Below, in pieces: positions 56,098-64,000 of a stretch of DNA of 64,000 bases. Position numbers and translations under genes: made by a program. The stretch spans positions 280,775-344,774 of the forward strand of contig NZ_LSZH01000013.1 in assembly GCF_001647545.1 (NCBI RefSeq), in the 5' to 3' direction. Below the pieces are notes generated by a model. The model worked only from the letters and a program-made list of their open reading frames with translations, was not told the DNA's origin and made no database searches. This stretch comes from Acinetobacter sp. SFB (GTDB lineage Bacteria; Pseudomonadota; Gammaproteobacteria; Pseudomonadales; Moraxellaceae). The number at the start of each line of letters is the position of its first letter. Position 1 is the stretch's first letter.

Positions 56098-58764
56098 ATG
56101 TTAAAAAAAATCTTTTTTCAGATCCACTGGTTCCTCGGGATTACCGCTGGCTTAATCCTCTCGATTATGGGGGTTACCGGTGCCATTTACTCATATGAAC
56201 AACCGATTCAAAAATGGCTGAATCCAGATAGCTATACCGTACAAGCTGAAAATCGGGACAAGTTAACACCTGCAGAACTGTATCAGTATTTCAATAAAGC
56301 TGATCCAGAGATGAAAATTAATAGCATCACTGTGGCCAAAGACCCGACTGCATCTTCCAGTATCAATATTGTCAAAGAAGGTGCACGTAAGGGTTATAGC
56401 ATGATGATTAACCCCTACACTGCCGAGGTTTTGCCAGAAATCAAAGGGCGAGAGTTCTTCCAGTTTGTTCAACAGTTGCATCGCAACTTAACCATTGGAC
56501 CGGTAGGTAAGCAGATTACTGGCGCATGTACCCTGATGCTGCTGATCTTCATCTTCAGTGGTTTATACCTGCGTTGGCCTAAAAAACACTCTTTCAAACA
56601 ATGGCTCATGATTAAACCGCAACTCAAAGGTCGTAATTTCCTGTGGGACTTGCATGCCGTTGTGGGAACTTGGGTGGTTATTTTCTTCCTGATCATCGCG
56701 TGTACCGGCTTAACCTGGTCTTATGGCTGGTGGCGTAGCGGTCTGTATACCGTGATGGGTGTGGAACAGCAAAAAGAATCAAAAGGTGAAGCTCCACAGC
56801 GTAGTGCTGGTGAAGGCCGCAGTGAAGGTGGTGGAAATACCCCAAGGGACAGTGAAGAACGTGGTGGTACTGCACGTGCACAATCAGGTGAGAAAGGTCG
56901 AGAAGCTCCTGAACAAGGTCCTCGTGCTGAAGGTCGCGATAAGCCGAGTCTAAATCCAGAACAAATCAATCTTGCATTAACCCGGACATGGGCAGGCTTT
57001 AATGCCCAAGTCGGTCGTGATTATTCAAGCCTGACCCTCAACGTGCCGAAAAAAGCCAATGGCGAAGTTGAACTGAGTTTCGTTGATGCTGTTCCGCAAC
57101 ATGAACGTGCGCGTAATAAAGCCACATTCGACTATAAAACTTCATCCATTCAAAGCATGGAAATTTATGAAGATAAAAAGTTAAATGAAAAAATCATGAG
57201 CAGTATGTTGCCGGTTCACCGGGGTAGTTTCTTTGGTCCCGTCTATCAATTTATGGCCATGCTGGCCGCTCTGTCTATGCCCTTGTTCTTTGTCACCGGC
57301 TGGATGCTGTATCTTAAACGCCGCAAACAAAAGAAACTGACTCAAGCAGCACGTAATAGCTTGACTGCTGTCACTATTGACCCAAATGCTAAACCTTGGC
57401 TGATTGCCTATGCCACCCAAACCGGCATTTCTGAACAACTGGCTTGGCGTACTGCGACTAGCTTACAAGAAGCTCGGCAACCTGTAACAGTGAAATCCGT
57501 ACAACATTTAAGTCTGGATGATTTAAAAAATACTGAACAGGTCTTATTTGTCGCCAGCACGTACGGCACAGGTGAAGCACCAGATTTAGCTTCAGGTTTT
57601 GCCAAAAAGATACTTTCATCACAAGTGGATTTAAGCCATCTACACTATGCGGTGTTAGCCTTGGGCTCTCGCGAATATCCAGAGACTTTCTGTAGCTTCG
57701 GGCATGAAATTGATGCATGGTTAAAGCGAAATGGGGCACAGCAATTGTTTGCCACCATTGAGGTGGATAATGCCAACAATCAGCAAATTCAGGCATGGAA
57801 CAGCGCTTTAGCCAAAGTAACCAAACTTGAATTGCAAGCCATGAATATCGAAAAAACATTCGATAGCTGGATATTAAGTAAACGTGATCTGCTCAATCCA
57901 AACAGCATAGGTGCACCTGCATTTAATATCGAATTGAAGCCGACCCATGAAGTGATTTGGCAAGCCGTTGATATTGCAGAGATTCAGCCGGGTAATAGTC
58001 CTGAACGTATTGTCCAGTTTATGCAAAAATATCAGATCTCGGCACAGACTCAAGTGGATTCATTACAAGTAAGTATTGAGCAAGCACTATGGGATAGAGA
58101 TTTAACCGCAGATGTTGAACCTTTTGCCAATATGGAGCATTTACTGGAACAACTGAATCCCCTGCCTTCGCGTGAATATTCCATTGCCAGTATTCCATCA
58201 CAACAAGTGCTGCGCCTAGTCGTGCGTCAACAATCGGATGCTCAAGGGCAATTGGGCCTAGGTTCAGGCTGGCTGACTCAGCATGCCGCAATAAATAGTG
58301 AAATTGCACTGCGTATTCGCACCAATGAATCCTTCCATCTGATTGATGACAATCGTCCGATAATTTGCATTGGTAACGGTACTGGTCTTGCCGGCTTAAT
58401 GAGTTTATTACATGCGCGTACACGTCAAAATTACAGCCAAAACTGGCTGATTTTTGGTGAACGTCAACGTGAGCATGACTTCTTTTATCAAAGCACAATT
58501 GAAGCTTGGCAAACCACAGGCATGTTACAACGCCTCGACTTAGCCTTCTCACGTGATCAAGAAGAAAAAGTTTATGTACATCATAAACTACGTGAGCAAG
58601 CCCAAGAACTTAAAGTCTGGGTGGATCATGGTGCGGTAATCTATGTGTGCGGTAGTATCAATGGTATGGCCAGTGATGTTGATCAAGCACTGATTGATAT
58701 TCTGGGTGAAGGAACCGTCGATCAGCTTCGTCACGAAGGTCGTTACCGTCGTGACGTTTACTAA
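56098..58764 (+). CDS. PepSY-membrane / flavodoxin / NADPH reductase fusion protein
   Basis: This 888-residue fusion has a PepSY-associated membrane part (segments about 10-32, 138-158, 190-210, 378-400, with periplasmic PepSY regions between), then flavodoxin (about 431-570; YATQTGISEQ, ASTYGTGEAPD, ALGSREYPETFC) and a sulfite-reductase-like FAD/NADPH part (about 600-888; REYSIASIPS, GNGTGLAGLMSL, IFGERQREHDFF, YVCGSINGMA, ending RRDVY). It probably passes electrons from NADPH to a periplasmic acceptor, such as a ferric siderophore; this is inference. A hydrophilic linker lies at about 222-283. A Fur-like box precedes it. Confidence 0.87.
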   Translation: MLKKIFFQIHWFLGITAGLILSIMGVTGAIYSYEQPIQKWLNPDSYTVQAENRDKLTPAELYQYFNKADPEMKINSITVAKDPTASSSINIVKEGARKGYSMMINPYTAEVLPEIKGREFFQFVQQLHRNLTIGPVGKQITGACTLMLLIFIFSGLYLRWPKKHSFKQWLMIKPQLKGRNFLWDLHAVVGTWVVIFFLIIACTGLTWSYGWWRSGLYTVMGVEQQKESKGEAPQRSAGEGRSEGGGNTPRDSEERGGTARAQSGEKGREAPEQGPRAEGRDKPSLNPEQINLALTRTWAGFNAQVGRDYSSLTLNVPKKANGEVELSFVDAVPQHERARNKATFDYKTSSIQSMEIYEDKKLNEKIMSSMLPVHRGSFFGPVYQFMAMLAALSMPLFFVTGWMLYLKRRKQKKLTQAARNSLTAVTIDPNAKPWLIAYATQTGISEQLAWRTATSLQEARQPVTVKSVQHLSLDDLKNTEQVLFVASTYGTGEAPDLASGFAKKILSSQVDLSHLHYAVLALGSREYPETFCSFGHEIDAWLKRNGAQQLFATIEVDNANNQQIQAWNSALAKVTKLELQAMNIEKTFDSWILSKRDLLNPNSIGAPAFNIELKPTHEVIWQAVDIAEIQPGNSPERIVQFMQKYQISAQTQVDSLQVSIEQALWDRDLTADVEPFANMEHLLEQLNPLPSREYSIASIPSQQVLRLVVRQQSDAQGQLGLGSGWLTQHAAINSEIALRIRTNESFHLIDDNRPIICIGNGTGLAGLMSLLHARTRQNYSQNWLIFGERQREHDFFYQSTIEAWQTTGMLQRLDLAFSRDQEEKVYVHHKLREQAQELKVWVDHGAVIYVCGSINGMASDVDQALIDILGEGTVDQLRHEGRYRRDVY

Positions 58765-58779
58765 ATAATTAAAGCCGAT

Positions 58780-58809
58780 AAAAAACCGAGGCTTAGCGCT
58801 CGGTTTTTT
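58780..58809 (+). terminator. Terminator after the PepSY reductase fusion
   Basis: Stem AAAAAACCGAG / CTCGGTTTTTT with a GCTTAGCG loop. Confidence 0.87.
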
Positions 58810-58866
58810 ATGCTTTAAGCATCCAATTTGTTTAAACTAACAACAACAATCACCCAGAGCCAGCGT

Positions 58867-59649
58867 ATGTCAGACCTTCTAAAACGTAGCTTCAGTTTGA
58901 TCATAGGCAGTTTCTTGGCACTGGATGGCTTATGGTTACTTTCACTCGATAAAAGTCATTTAGGCATTATTCTTCCGTTGATTATCGGTATGGGATTCAT
59001 CCTGTATGCCCTATATTTTAAGTGGATTCAAAAAGTGATCCAAGTCAGTAAATTACGCCAGACTTTATGGCGTTACGCCTGGACAGGATTCTTTCTGTGG
59101 CTTGGCACATTGTTAATTTTTTTCGTTTATCTGCAATATACGATTCAGCAGAACACGACAGCACAACCCGCAGCCGCAATTATTGTACTCGGTAGTGGCA
59201 TAGAAAATGGGCAACCGTCTCCAACTTTAAAACAACGTTTAGATGTCGCCGCAACATATGTTAAGCACTATCCTCAAACGATCATGGTGATGAGTGGAGG
59301 TTTAGGGTTTAAGGAACAGATGACTGAAGCAGAAGTGATGTCTGAATATATGCAAAAACAGCATCAGATTGAGCCAGCTCGCATTTTATTAGAAGATCAA
59401 AGTACCAGTACCCAAGAAAACCTACGCAATGTGCAACCTCTGCTTAGAGCACATCACATTAATCTGAATGAGCCAATTGTCATTGCGACCAGTGACTTTC
59501 ATATTTTACGCGCCAAAGCCATAGCCAAACATCAAGGCTATCAACAGATTCTGACTATAAGTGCACCAACACCTGTGTATATTCGCTACAACTCGTGGTT
59601 ACGGGAATACTTTGCTTTTCTTAGTGGCTGGTTATTGCAAGAATACTAA
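58867..59649 (+). CDS. DUF218/YdcF-family membrane protein
   Basis: A protein of about 260 residues with three N-terminal hydrophobic segments (about 10-100) and a soluble DUF218 domain (about 105-250) containing AAIIVLGSGIENGQPSPTLKQRLDVAATY, MVMSGGLGFKEQMTEAEVM, STSTQENLRN and VIATSDFHILRAKAIAKHQGY. Members such as ElyC/SanA are linked to cell-envelope integrity. The start is the ATG of MSDLLKR, about 40 bp after an upstream TTG in frame that would add an unlikely segment. Confidence 0.85.
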   Translation: MSDLLKRSFSLIIGSFLALDGLWLLSLDKSHLGIILPLIIGMGFILYALYFKWIQKVIQVSKLRQTLWRYAWTGFFLWLGTLLIFFVYLQYTIQQNTTAQPAAAIIVLGSGIENGQPSPTLKQRLDVAATYVKHYPQTIMVMSGGLGFKEQMTEAEVMSEYMQKQHQIEPARILLEDQSTSTQENLRNVQPLLRAHHINLNEPIVIATSDFHILRAKAIAKHQGYQQILTISAPTPVYIRYNSWLREYFAFLSGWLLQEY

Positions 59650-59651
59650 AA

Positions 59652-60113
59652 TCAGTTCAAACGAATGCTGCGTGGCATAGGCAACTTGGTATCTCTAAAT
59701 AATTCTGGTTTTTGCAAATAAATCTGATACAGATAATTCTTCATATCTAATAATAATTTTTCAGGAGCAACCAATACATTCTGTCCTTCAGGGGTTAAAT
59801 CCATCGAAACACAAGTATTTTCCTGACGTAAGAAAGGGATGACTTTTTCAATAAAGTCTTTGAGTGAAATTTCCTGAATCTGATAATTTTTCCAATTATC
59901 CTTAATCAGCAACTTTGCCAGACTTTTATGTTGCCAAACTGCAAATGCACGCTGACCTGTAGGGGTAGCGCATAAAGCCCAGCCGTCATCATATAAAGCA
60001 CTAACTGAACCTTGAGCAACGATTGTTTCAATGAATTGTTTATAAATGTCTTGAGCATTATAGGTATTATTTTGATTTTTTGACGCAGCTTTGCGTTGAT
60101 AGGGATTTCTCAT
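59652..60113 (-). CDS. DUF2750 family protein
   Basis: This 153-residue protein has an N-terminal basic, Asn-rich tail (about 1-20) and a domain with SALYDDGWALCATPTGQRAFAVWQHKSLAKLLIKDNWKNYQIQEISLKDFIEKVIPFLRQ, matching DUF2750, a small family of unknown function. It ends 2 bp from the convergent DUF218 stop, with no terminator between. The upstream tRNA cluster is on the same strand. Confidence 0.8.
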   Translation of the reverse strand: MRNPYQRKAASKNQNNTYNAQDIYKQFIETIVAQGSVSALYDDGWALCATPTGQRAFAVWQHKSLAKLLIKDNWKNYQIQEISLKDFIEKVIPFLRQENTCVSMDLTPEGQNVLVAPEKLLLDMKNYLYQIYLQKPELFRDTKLPMPRSIRLN

Positions 60114-60187
60114 GGTTTTTCAATATTTAAAATTATTATAGTCTTGAGATTCTATGAAAAAAACATGATTTGAGCAAGGAGAATATA

Positions 60188-60263
60188 TGGTGGGCGCTGA
60201 CGGGATCGAACCGCCGACATTCTGCTTGTAAGGCAGACGCTCTACCAACTGAGCTAAGCGCCC
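60188..60263 (-). tRNA. tRNA-Val (anticodon TAC), copy 1
   Basis: A 76-nt cloverleaf with encoded CCA, acceptor GGGCGCT/AGCGCCC, anticodon stem TCTGC/GCAGA with loop CTTACAA, anticodon TAC (codon GTA). T-arm GGCGG TTCGATC CCGTC. Last of the eight-gene cluster in the direction of transcription. Confidence 0.96.
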
Positions 60264-60354
60264 TTGAGGAATAAAAACAGCATGGCCATTTTTATGACGC
60301 AAGAAAGAAATCTTGCTGGATGTAACCACAATCTAGCACAAGGAATCTAGAAAA

Positions 60355-60431
60355 TGGCGCAGCGGACGGGACTCGAACCCGCGACCCTCGGCGTGACAGG
60401 CCGATATTCTAACCAACTGAACTACCGCTGC
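60355..60431 (-). tRNA. tRNA-Asp (anticodon GTC), copy 1
   Basis: A 77-nt cloverleaf with encoded CCA, acceptor GCAGCGG/CCGCTGC, anticodon stem TCGGC/GCCGA with loop CTGTCAC, anticodon GTC (codons GAC/GAT). T-arm GCGGG TTCGAGT CCCGT. Confidence 0.96.
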
Positions 60432-60468
60432 ACGGCAAACTTATAAATAAGTTTCATATCCGAAGATA

Positions 60469-60544
60469 TGGTGGGCGCTGACGGGATCGAACCGCCGACA
60501 TTCTGCTTGTAAGGCAGACGCTCTACCAACTGAGCTAAGCGCCC
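60469..60544 (-). tRNA. tRNA-Val (anticodon TAC), copy 2
   Basis: Identical to copy 1 by eye: same acceptor, anticodon loop CTTACAA and encoded CCA. Confidence 0.96.
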
Positions 60545-60575
60545 TTAACGGGTGTTGCATTTTCGATTTTAAGGA

Positions 60576-60652
60576 TGGCGCAGCGGACGGGACTCGAACC
60601 CGCGACCCCCGGCGTGACAGGCCGGTATTCTAACCAACTGAACTACCGCTGC
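60576..60652 (-). tRNA. tRNA-Asp (anticodon GTC), variant copy 2
   Basis: Same as the other Asp copies except at the outermost pair of the anticodon stem, where T-A is replaced by C-G (CCGGC/GCCGG), so base pairing is kept. Anticodon GTC unchanged. CCA encoded. Confidence 0.96.
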
Positions 60653-60665
60653 ATCGCAAAAAATC

Positions 60666-60741
60666 TGGTGGGCGCTGACGGGATCGAACCGCCGACATTC
60701 TGCTTGTAAGGCAGACGCTCTACCAACTGAGCTAAGCGCCC
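60666..60741 (-). tRNA. tRNA-Val (anticodon TAC), copy 3
   Basis: Identical to copy 1 by eye, with encoded CCA. Separated from the variant Asp gene by only 13 bp. Confidence 0.96.
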
Positions 60742-60762
60742 TTAAGAGGTCTATCATGTAAA

Positions 60763-60839
60763 TGGCGCAGCGGACGGGACTCGAACCCGCGACCCTCGGC
60801 GTGACAGGCCGATATTCTAACCAACTGAACTACCGCTGC
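60763..60839 (-). tRNA. tRNA-Asp (anticodon GTC), copy 3
   Basis: Same sequence as Asp copy 1 (anticodon stem TCGGC/GCCGA), anticodon GTC, CCA encoded. Confidence 0.96.
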
Positions 60840-60890
60840 ACTTACATAATATCGCTATTAAAGTACAAACAACTTGTTATCTGAATTAAG

Positions 60891-60967
60891 TGGCGCAGCG
60901 GACGGGACTCGAACCCGCGACCCTCGGCGTGACAGGCCGATATTCTAACCAACTGAACTACCGCTGC
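60891..60967 (-). tRNA. tRNA-Asp (anticodon GTC), copy 4
   Basis: Same sequence as Asp copy 1, next to copy 3, so this is the only place in the array where two Asp genes adjoin. Confidence 0.96.
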
Positions 60968-60992
60968 ACTTAAAACATTTAACGTAAAGGCT

Positions 60993-61068
60993 TGGTGGGC
61001 GCTGACGGGATCGAACCGCCGACATTCTGCTTGTAAGGCAGACGCTCTACCAACTGAGCTAAGCGCCC
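60993..61068 (-). tRNA. tRNA-Val (anticodon TAC), copy 4 (promoter-proximal)
   Basis: Identical to copy 1 by eye; the first gene of the cluster in transcription order. The presumed promoter lies in the AT-rich DNA at 61069-61357. Confidence 0.96.
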
Positions 61069-61357
61069 TTTACGACTTCATCGTTTGTGTGGTGCATTAT
61101 AGAGAATCTATACAGCCTGTCAAACGCTTTTCTGCCTGTTTTTGCTATTTTACGTTTGAGTGATTAAAAAATAGGTTAATCGCTATAAAAACAAACAATT
61201 TCTGTGATTTATTTAGAATTTTCTGCAAAATTTTATACATTCATACTTTAGTTTTGACTCAAAAACGCTCAAGCTTTTTGAACAATCGGGAAATAATGCT
61301 ATTTTTCCATCGACATACATAGCGGAGTTGTCACTTTTCATCTTTTAAGCTGTTGCT

Positions 61358-61888
61358 TTAGATATTTGTGCGGATTTTACAGTCAATTAAATTCAAACCA
61401 TGTTCTGAAATAAAGACCAATGCTTGCTCAGGAATAAGTTCGAACAATTCAATCACATCTTCATTGCGCATCCGGATACAACCATGTGACATCGGGATAC
61501 CCATCGGTTCAGTGTCTGGGGTGCCATGAATATAGATGTAACGCTTAAATGTGTCACAGCCCTCCCCCTGATTAAAGTTCTCTTGCAAACCGCTTAACCA
61601 GAGAATACGGGATAGGATCCAATCCCGTTCAGGGAATTGGGTCGCCAATGCTTCATCATAGACTTCACCGGTTTCCTGTCGCGCTTTGAAAACTGCATTT
61701 TTAGGGGCAGCATGACCAAATTTAAGCGCGACCTTGTGCCAGCCTCGCGGTGTCTTGCCTGAGTTTTCCTGCTCACCAATACCGTTCTTAGCTGAAGAAA
61801 TCACATAAAACTTATTATGTTTTGGCAAGCTTAAAGTTTGTCCAGCTAAATCAATCCAGACATCTGCCTGTTCTAAAGAATATGACAT
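61358..61888 (-). CDS. L,D-transpeptidase (YkuD domain) without visible signal peptide
   Basis: This 176-residue YkuD-domain protein has the catalytic motif GIPMSHGCIRMRNEDVIELF (His135, Cys137) and the upstream IYIHGTPD segment of the family. YkuD enzymes cross-link peptidoglycan or attach proteins to it in the periplasm. No signal peptide is seen at the N terminus (MSYSLEQADVWIDLAGQTLSL), which is unusual. It starts 8 bp after the DUF454 stop, suggesting an operon. Confidence 0.88.
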   Translation of the reverse strand: MSYSLEQADVWIDLAGQTLSLPKHNKFYVISSAKNGIGEQENSGKTPRGWHKVALKFGHAAPKNAVFKARQETGEVYDEALATQFPERDWILSRILWLSGLQENFNQGEGCDTFKRYIYIHGTPDTEPMGIPMSHGCIRMRNEDVIELFELIPEQALVFISEHGLNLIDCKIRTNI

Positions 61889-61896
61889 GACGGGTA

Positions 61897-62280
61897 TTAC
61901 TCTGCTTCTTTGATCTTTTCATTGGAAGGTTCAGGACGTAGCCACAGCCAAATGGAAACCGAAAGCATGGTCAAATCGGTAAATACTTTGACCAACAACG
62001 GCGCATTGGTAAACAGCATGATGATAGCGCTGAACAGCATCATGATACTGGCCAACCATTTTGCTTTACGCGGCACAGTTCCTTTTTCACGCCAAGATCG
62101 CAATGTTGGACCATATTTAGGATGATTGAGTAACCATGCATCCATTTGCGGCCAACCTTTTGAGGCTGACCATGCAGCGAGAATAAGAAATACTGTTGTT
62201 GGCATACCCGGTAAAAGTGCTCCGATAAAGCCCAGGATGAGGAAAATCATCACCAAACTCCGCCAAAACAACATCTTCAT
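61897..62280 (-). CDS. DUF454/YbaN inner-membrane protein
   Basis: This 127-residue protein has about four hydrophobic segments and the DUF454 signature LGFIGALLPGMPTTVFLILAAWSASKGWPQMDAWLLNHPKYGPTLRSW...GTVPRKAKWLA. Function of YbaN-type proteins is unknown. It overlaps no neighbour but lies 8 bp upstream of the L,D-transpeptidase on the same strand. Confidence 0.88.
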   Translation of the reverse strand: MKMLFWRSLVMIFLILGFIGALLPGMPTTVFLILAAWSASKGWPQMDAWLLNHPKYGPTLRSWREKGTVPRKAKWLASIMMLFSAIIMLFTNAPLLVKVFTDLTMLSVSIWLWLRPEPSNEKIKEAE

Positions 62281-62376
62281 AGCACTGCCCTACACGACTA
62301 ATTGCGGTAGTATAAAGTGTTTTTAGCCATTATCCGTTGTAATTCTGCACTTTTTAACTTTGCGCTGGGTGTTTCT

Positions 62377-63273
62377 ATGTTTGCTTTAAATCAAGCTTCT
62401 GATCTTGATGAACCTTGGCTTCAATTTAAAAATTTACTGGTTCGACAACTGGCATTCTGTGTAGCCAGTCCCAATATTTTAGCTGCTATTCCACCAGAAC
62501 TGGTATTGAAACATTCCTTTCAATTACATGCCAACAAAACCTGGGCAAGGCATTTTCAGAATTATCGCTCAAGACTGCTTTATTTAGATCAACATCCTCA
62601 AGAACTAGAAATATTTTTACAACAGCTTAAAAGTACCCGTTTAGGTCTGCGCTTTGAAATGTTTATCTGGTTTTGGCTGCTCGATCAAAACTATCACTCC
62701 TATCAATTACTCGGTCACAGCATTCAAAAAATCGCGGGTTCCATAACCTTGGGGGAACTTGATTTTCTATTGCTGAATACCGAAAGCAATAAAATTGAAC
62801 ATTGGGAAGTCGCTTTAAAATATTATTTGGCTGAACGGGATTATTCTTTGGCGTGTTGGTATGGCTTAAACCGTAGCGATACTTTGGTTCGAAAATTAAA
62901 TCACTTTAGCCAAAAACAATTTCAATTTGAAGATGCTTTAGGACACCAGATTGAGCGTCGTTTTGCCGTGTTAAAAGGTCAGCTCTATCTTCCTGTTTGC
63001 CCTAGGCAGCAAGTCATTCCAACCTGGGTTAATCTCAAACGGAGATTAGGTTCTTGGGGAAGTCATCTTCCTCATCAAAATGCACATTTTTATCGTTTGC
63101 AACGACAAGAGTGGATCTGTCCGGCCTCTCATCTCAGTAGTGAAACTGCGCACTGGTGGATCAATGGTTTGTATCTGCAAAAAGATAAGCCTAATTTCTA
63201 TATGTTCAGACCTGCACCACTACTTTTTCAGAATTCTAATCATCAACTTTATGAGAAAAGTCTATCTTTATAA
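62377..63273 (+). CDS. DUF1853 family protein
   Basis: This protein of about 298 residues fits DUF1853: LRFEMFIWFWLLDQN, ELDFLLLNTESNKIEHWEVALKYYLA (an acidic-core, nuclease-like segment), then a C-terminal RLGSWG and HWWINGLYLQ. The family is related in fold to PD-(D/E)XK nucleases by prediction, but its role is unknown. The start is the ATG of MFALNQAS; an in-frame ATG 20 codons earlier (62317) overlaps the DUF454 promoter region and is not preferred. Confidence 0.8.
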   Translation: MFALNQASDLDEPWLQFKNLLVRQLAFCVASPNILAAIPPELVLKHSFQLHANKTWARHFQNYRSRLLYLDQHPQELEIFLQQLKSTRLGLRFEMFIWFWLLDQNYHSYQLLGHSIQKIAGSITLGELDFLLLNTESNKIEHWEVALKYYLAERDYSLACWYGLNRSDTLVRKLNHFSQKQFQFEDALGHQIERRFAVLKGQLYLPVCPRQQVIPTWVNLKRRLGSWGSHLPHQNAHFYRLQRQEWICPASHLSSETAHWWINGLYLQKDKPNFYMFRPAPLLFQNSNHQLYEKSLSL

Positions 63274-63372
63274 CAATTGGTTACTTTTCTACCATCAAAA
63301 ACTCATATTTTTTACCTCAGGTATTATTTACCCTAAACTCACATCAAAATAATGAATTACTTGGAGATGATG

Positions 63373-63522
63373 ATGAAAAAAATTCTAGCGACGTCCCTTA
63401 TTATGGCATTTGTTTTAACTGGTTGTAATACATTTAAAGGCGTGGGTAAAGATGTATCCAAAGCTGGAGATGCTGTAACCAATACTGCTGAAAAAACTTC
63501 TGACGAAATTCGTAAAAACTAA
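63373..63522 (+). CDS. Entericidin-like small lipoprotein (49 aa)
   Basis: Lipoprotein signal MKKILATSLIMAFVLTGC with lipobox LTGC (Cys18), followed by a short Lys/Thr/Asp-rich mature part (NTFKGVGKDVSKAGDAV...) typical of EcnA/EcnB entericidins. Three in-frame ATGs in a row (63367, 63370, 63373) follow GGAG; I use the third for spacing. It lies between DUF1853 and dapE, in its own unit. Entericidins act in programmed lysis in E. coli; such a function here is not shown. Confidence 0.8.
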   Translation: MKKILATSLIMAFVLTGCNTFKGVGKDVSKAGDAVTNTAEKTSDEIRKN

Positions 63523-63542
63523 TTCGTCTTGAGTTCACATGA

Positions 63543-63568
63543 AACCCTATCCTAGATAGGGTTTTTTT
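63543..63568 (+). terminator. Terminator after the entericidin-like gene
   Basis: Stem AAACCCTATC / GATAGGGTTT with a CTA loop and seven T residues. Confidence 0.87.
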
Positions 63569-63653
63569 ATGGCAATTTTAGGCCAGTCATTCACATTCAA
63601 GGGCATATTCGCCTATTATAGTGCTGACAAATTTATCGACTGATGAAAATCGC

Positions 63654-64000
63654 ATGACCTCTTCCGCTACCCTAGATTTAAGCCTGCAACTGTTACGTCA
63701 GCCTTCTGTAACACCAATCGATCATAGCTGCCAAAACATTATGGCGGATCGTTTAGAAAAAATTGGCTTCAACATTGAAGCAATGCGTTTTGAAGACGTC
63801 GATAATTTATGGGCACGTAAAGGTACTGAAGCGCCGGTGTTATGTTTTGCAGGTCATACCGATGTGGTTCCCACAGGCAGTTTAGATGACTGGAATTCCA
63901 ATCCGTTTGTACCGGAAATTCGTGATGGCAAGCTCTACGGTCGTGGTAGTGCAGACATGAAAACGGCACTTGCAGCCATGGTGGTGGCATCTGAACGCTT
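63654..64000 (+). CDS. dapE: Succinyl-diaminopimelate desuccinylase DapE (5' part)
   Basis: The first 115 residues are in the window. Family motifs: [26 protein letters not shown] (metal His and Asp) and [17 protein letters not shown] (metal Asp). The gene product removes succinate from N-succinyl-diaminopimelate in lysine and cell-wall biosynthesis. The start ATG lies in a TGATGAAAATCGC context without a strong ribosome site. The 3' end lies outside the window. Confidence 0.93.
   Translation, partial: MTSSATLDLSLQLLRQPSVTPIDHSCQNIMADRLEKIGFNIEAMRFEDVDNLWARKGTEAPVLCFAGHTDVVPTGSLDDWNSNPFVPEIRDGKLYGRGSADMKTALAAMVVASER

Noticed and set aside
56469..57859. Several frames opposite the PepSY reductase fusion
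   Set aside because: Arise from codon bias of the real gene; no ribosome sites or family features.
60120..60757. Short frames overlapping the tRNA cluster
   Set aside because: Lie inside tRNA genes and their spacers and encode translated tRNA sequence.
60188..61068. CRISPR-like array, because of regularly spaced near-identical repeats
   Set aside because: The repeats are two alternating tRNA genes with full cloverleaf folds and encoded CCA; spacers are short and unequal.

Overview
The window looks like chromosomal DNA from an Acinetobacter-type gammaproteobacterium (Moraxellaceae). This is inferred from AT-rich composition, a DcaP-type porin with a glutamine-rich coiled coil, a pga polysaccharide locus, the divergent tesA/ybbA pair, clustered Val/Asp tRNA genes, and many short single-gene units closed by strong hairpin terminators. 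The species cannot be named from sequence alone. No rRNA operon, prophage, insertion sequence or CRISPR array was seen. Most of the window is ordinary core genome with a few accessory or decaying spots.

Left part (1-17.2 kb): an ABC permease/ATPase pair (ybbP-like, ybbA) divergent from tesA; carbonic anhydrase; a secreted lipase-like hydrolase with an orphan partner; a Fur-box-preceded TonB receptor; nfuA; a rhomboid protease; a Fur-box-preceded siderophore-binding protein; a 516-residue orphan; a PiT phosphate permease; and metH. Next (17.2-18.8 kb) is a small AT-rich accessory cassette: yfbU, a membrane-anchored orphan, and a DUF559 endonuclease bracketed by divergent copies of a palindromic repeat.

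Middle (19-34 kb): a diguanylate cyclase, a second peptide deformylase, an MFS carrier broken by a frameshift, pnuC, a crotonase, and then pgaBCD with a second diguanylate cyclase upstream but no pgaA porin gene. FKBP, MgtC/SapB, YaeQ and a CobW-type GTPase follow.

Right part (35-64 kb): an MhpA-type hydroxylase; GST; a LysR-MFS-TetR gene run with a perfect 18-bp operator-like palindrome; a thioesterase; a patatin lipoprotein; a chromate transporter; GltS; a DcaP porin; a nitroreductase pseudogene with four lesions; a Bcr/CflA pump; two tandem FUSC/YccS-like membrane proteins; and a PepSY-flavodoxin-reductase fusion behind a third Fur-like box. Eight tRNA genes (4 Val, 4 Asp), an L,D-transpeptidase, DUF454 and DUF1853 genes, an entericidin-like lipoprotein and the start of dapE complete the window.

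Working together: the TonB receptor, binding protein and PepSY reductase could form a dispersed iron-uptake and iron-reduction set under Fur. The pga genes and two GGDEF proteins point to c-di-GMP-linked biofilm control. I did not find a convincing new multi-gene system. The most unusual items are the pgaA-less pga locus, the repeat-bracketed endonuclease cassette, the alternating tRNA array and several orphan proteins.
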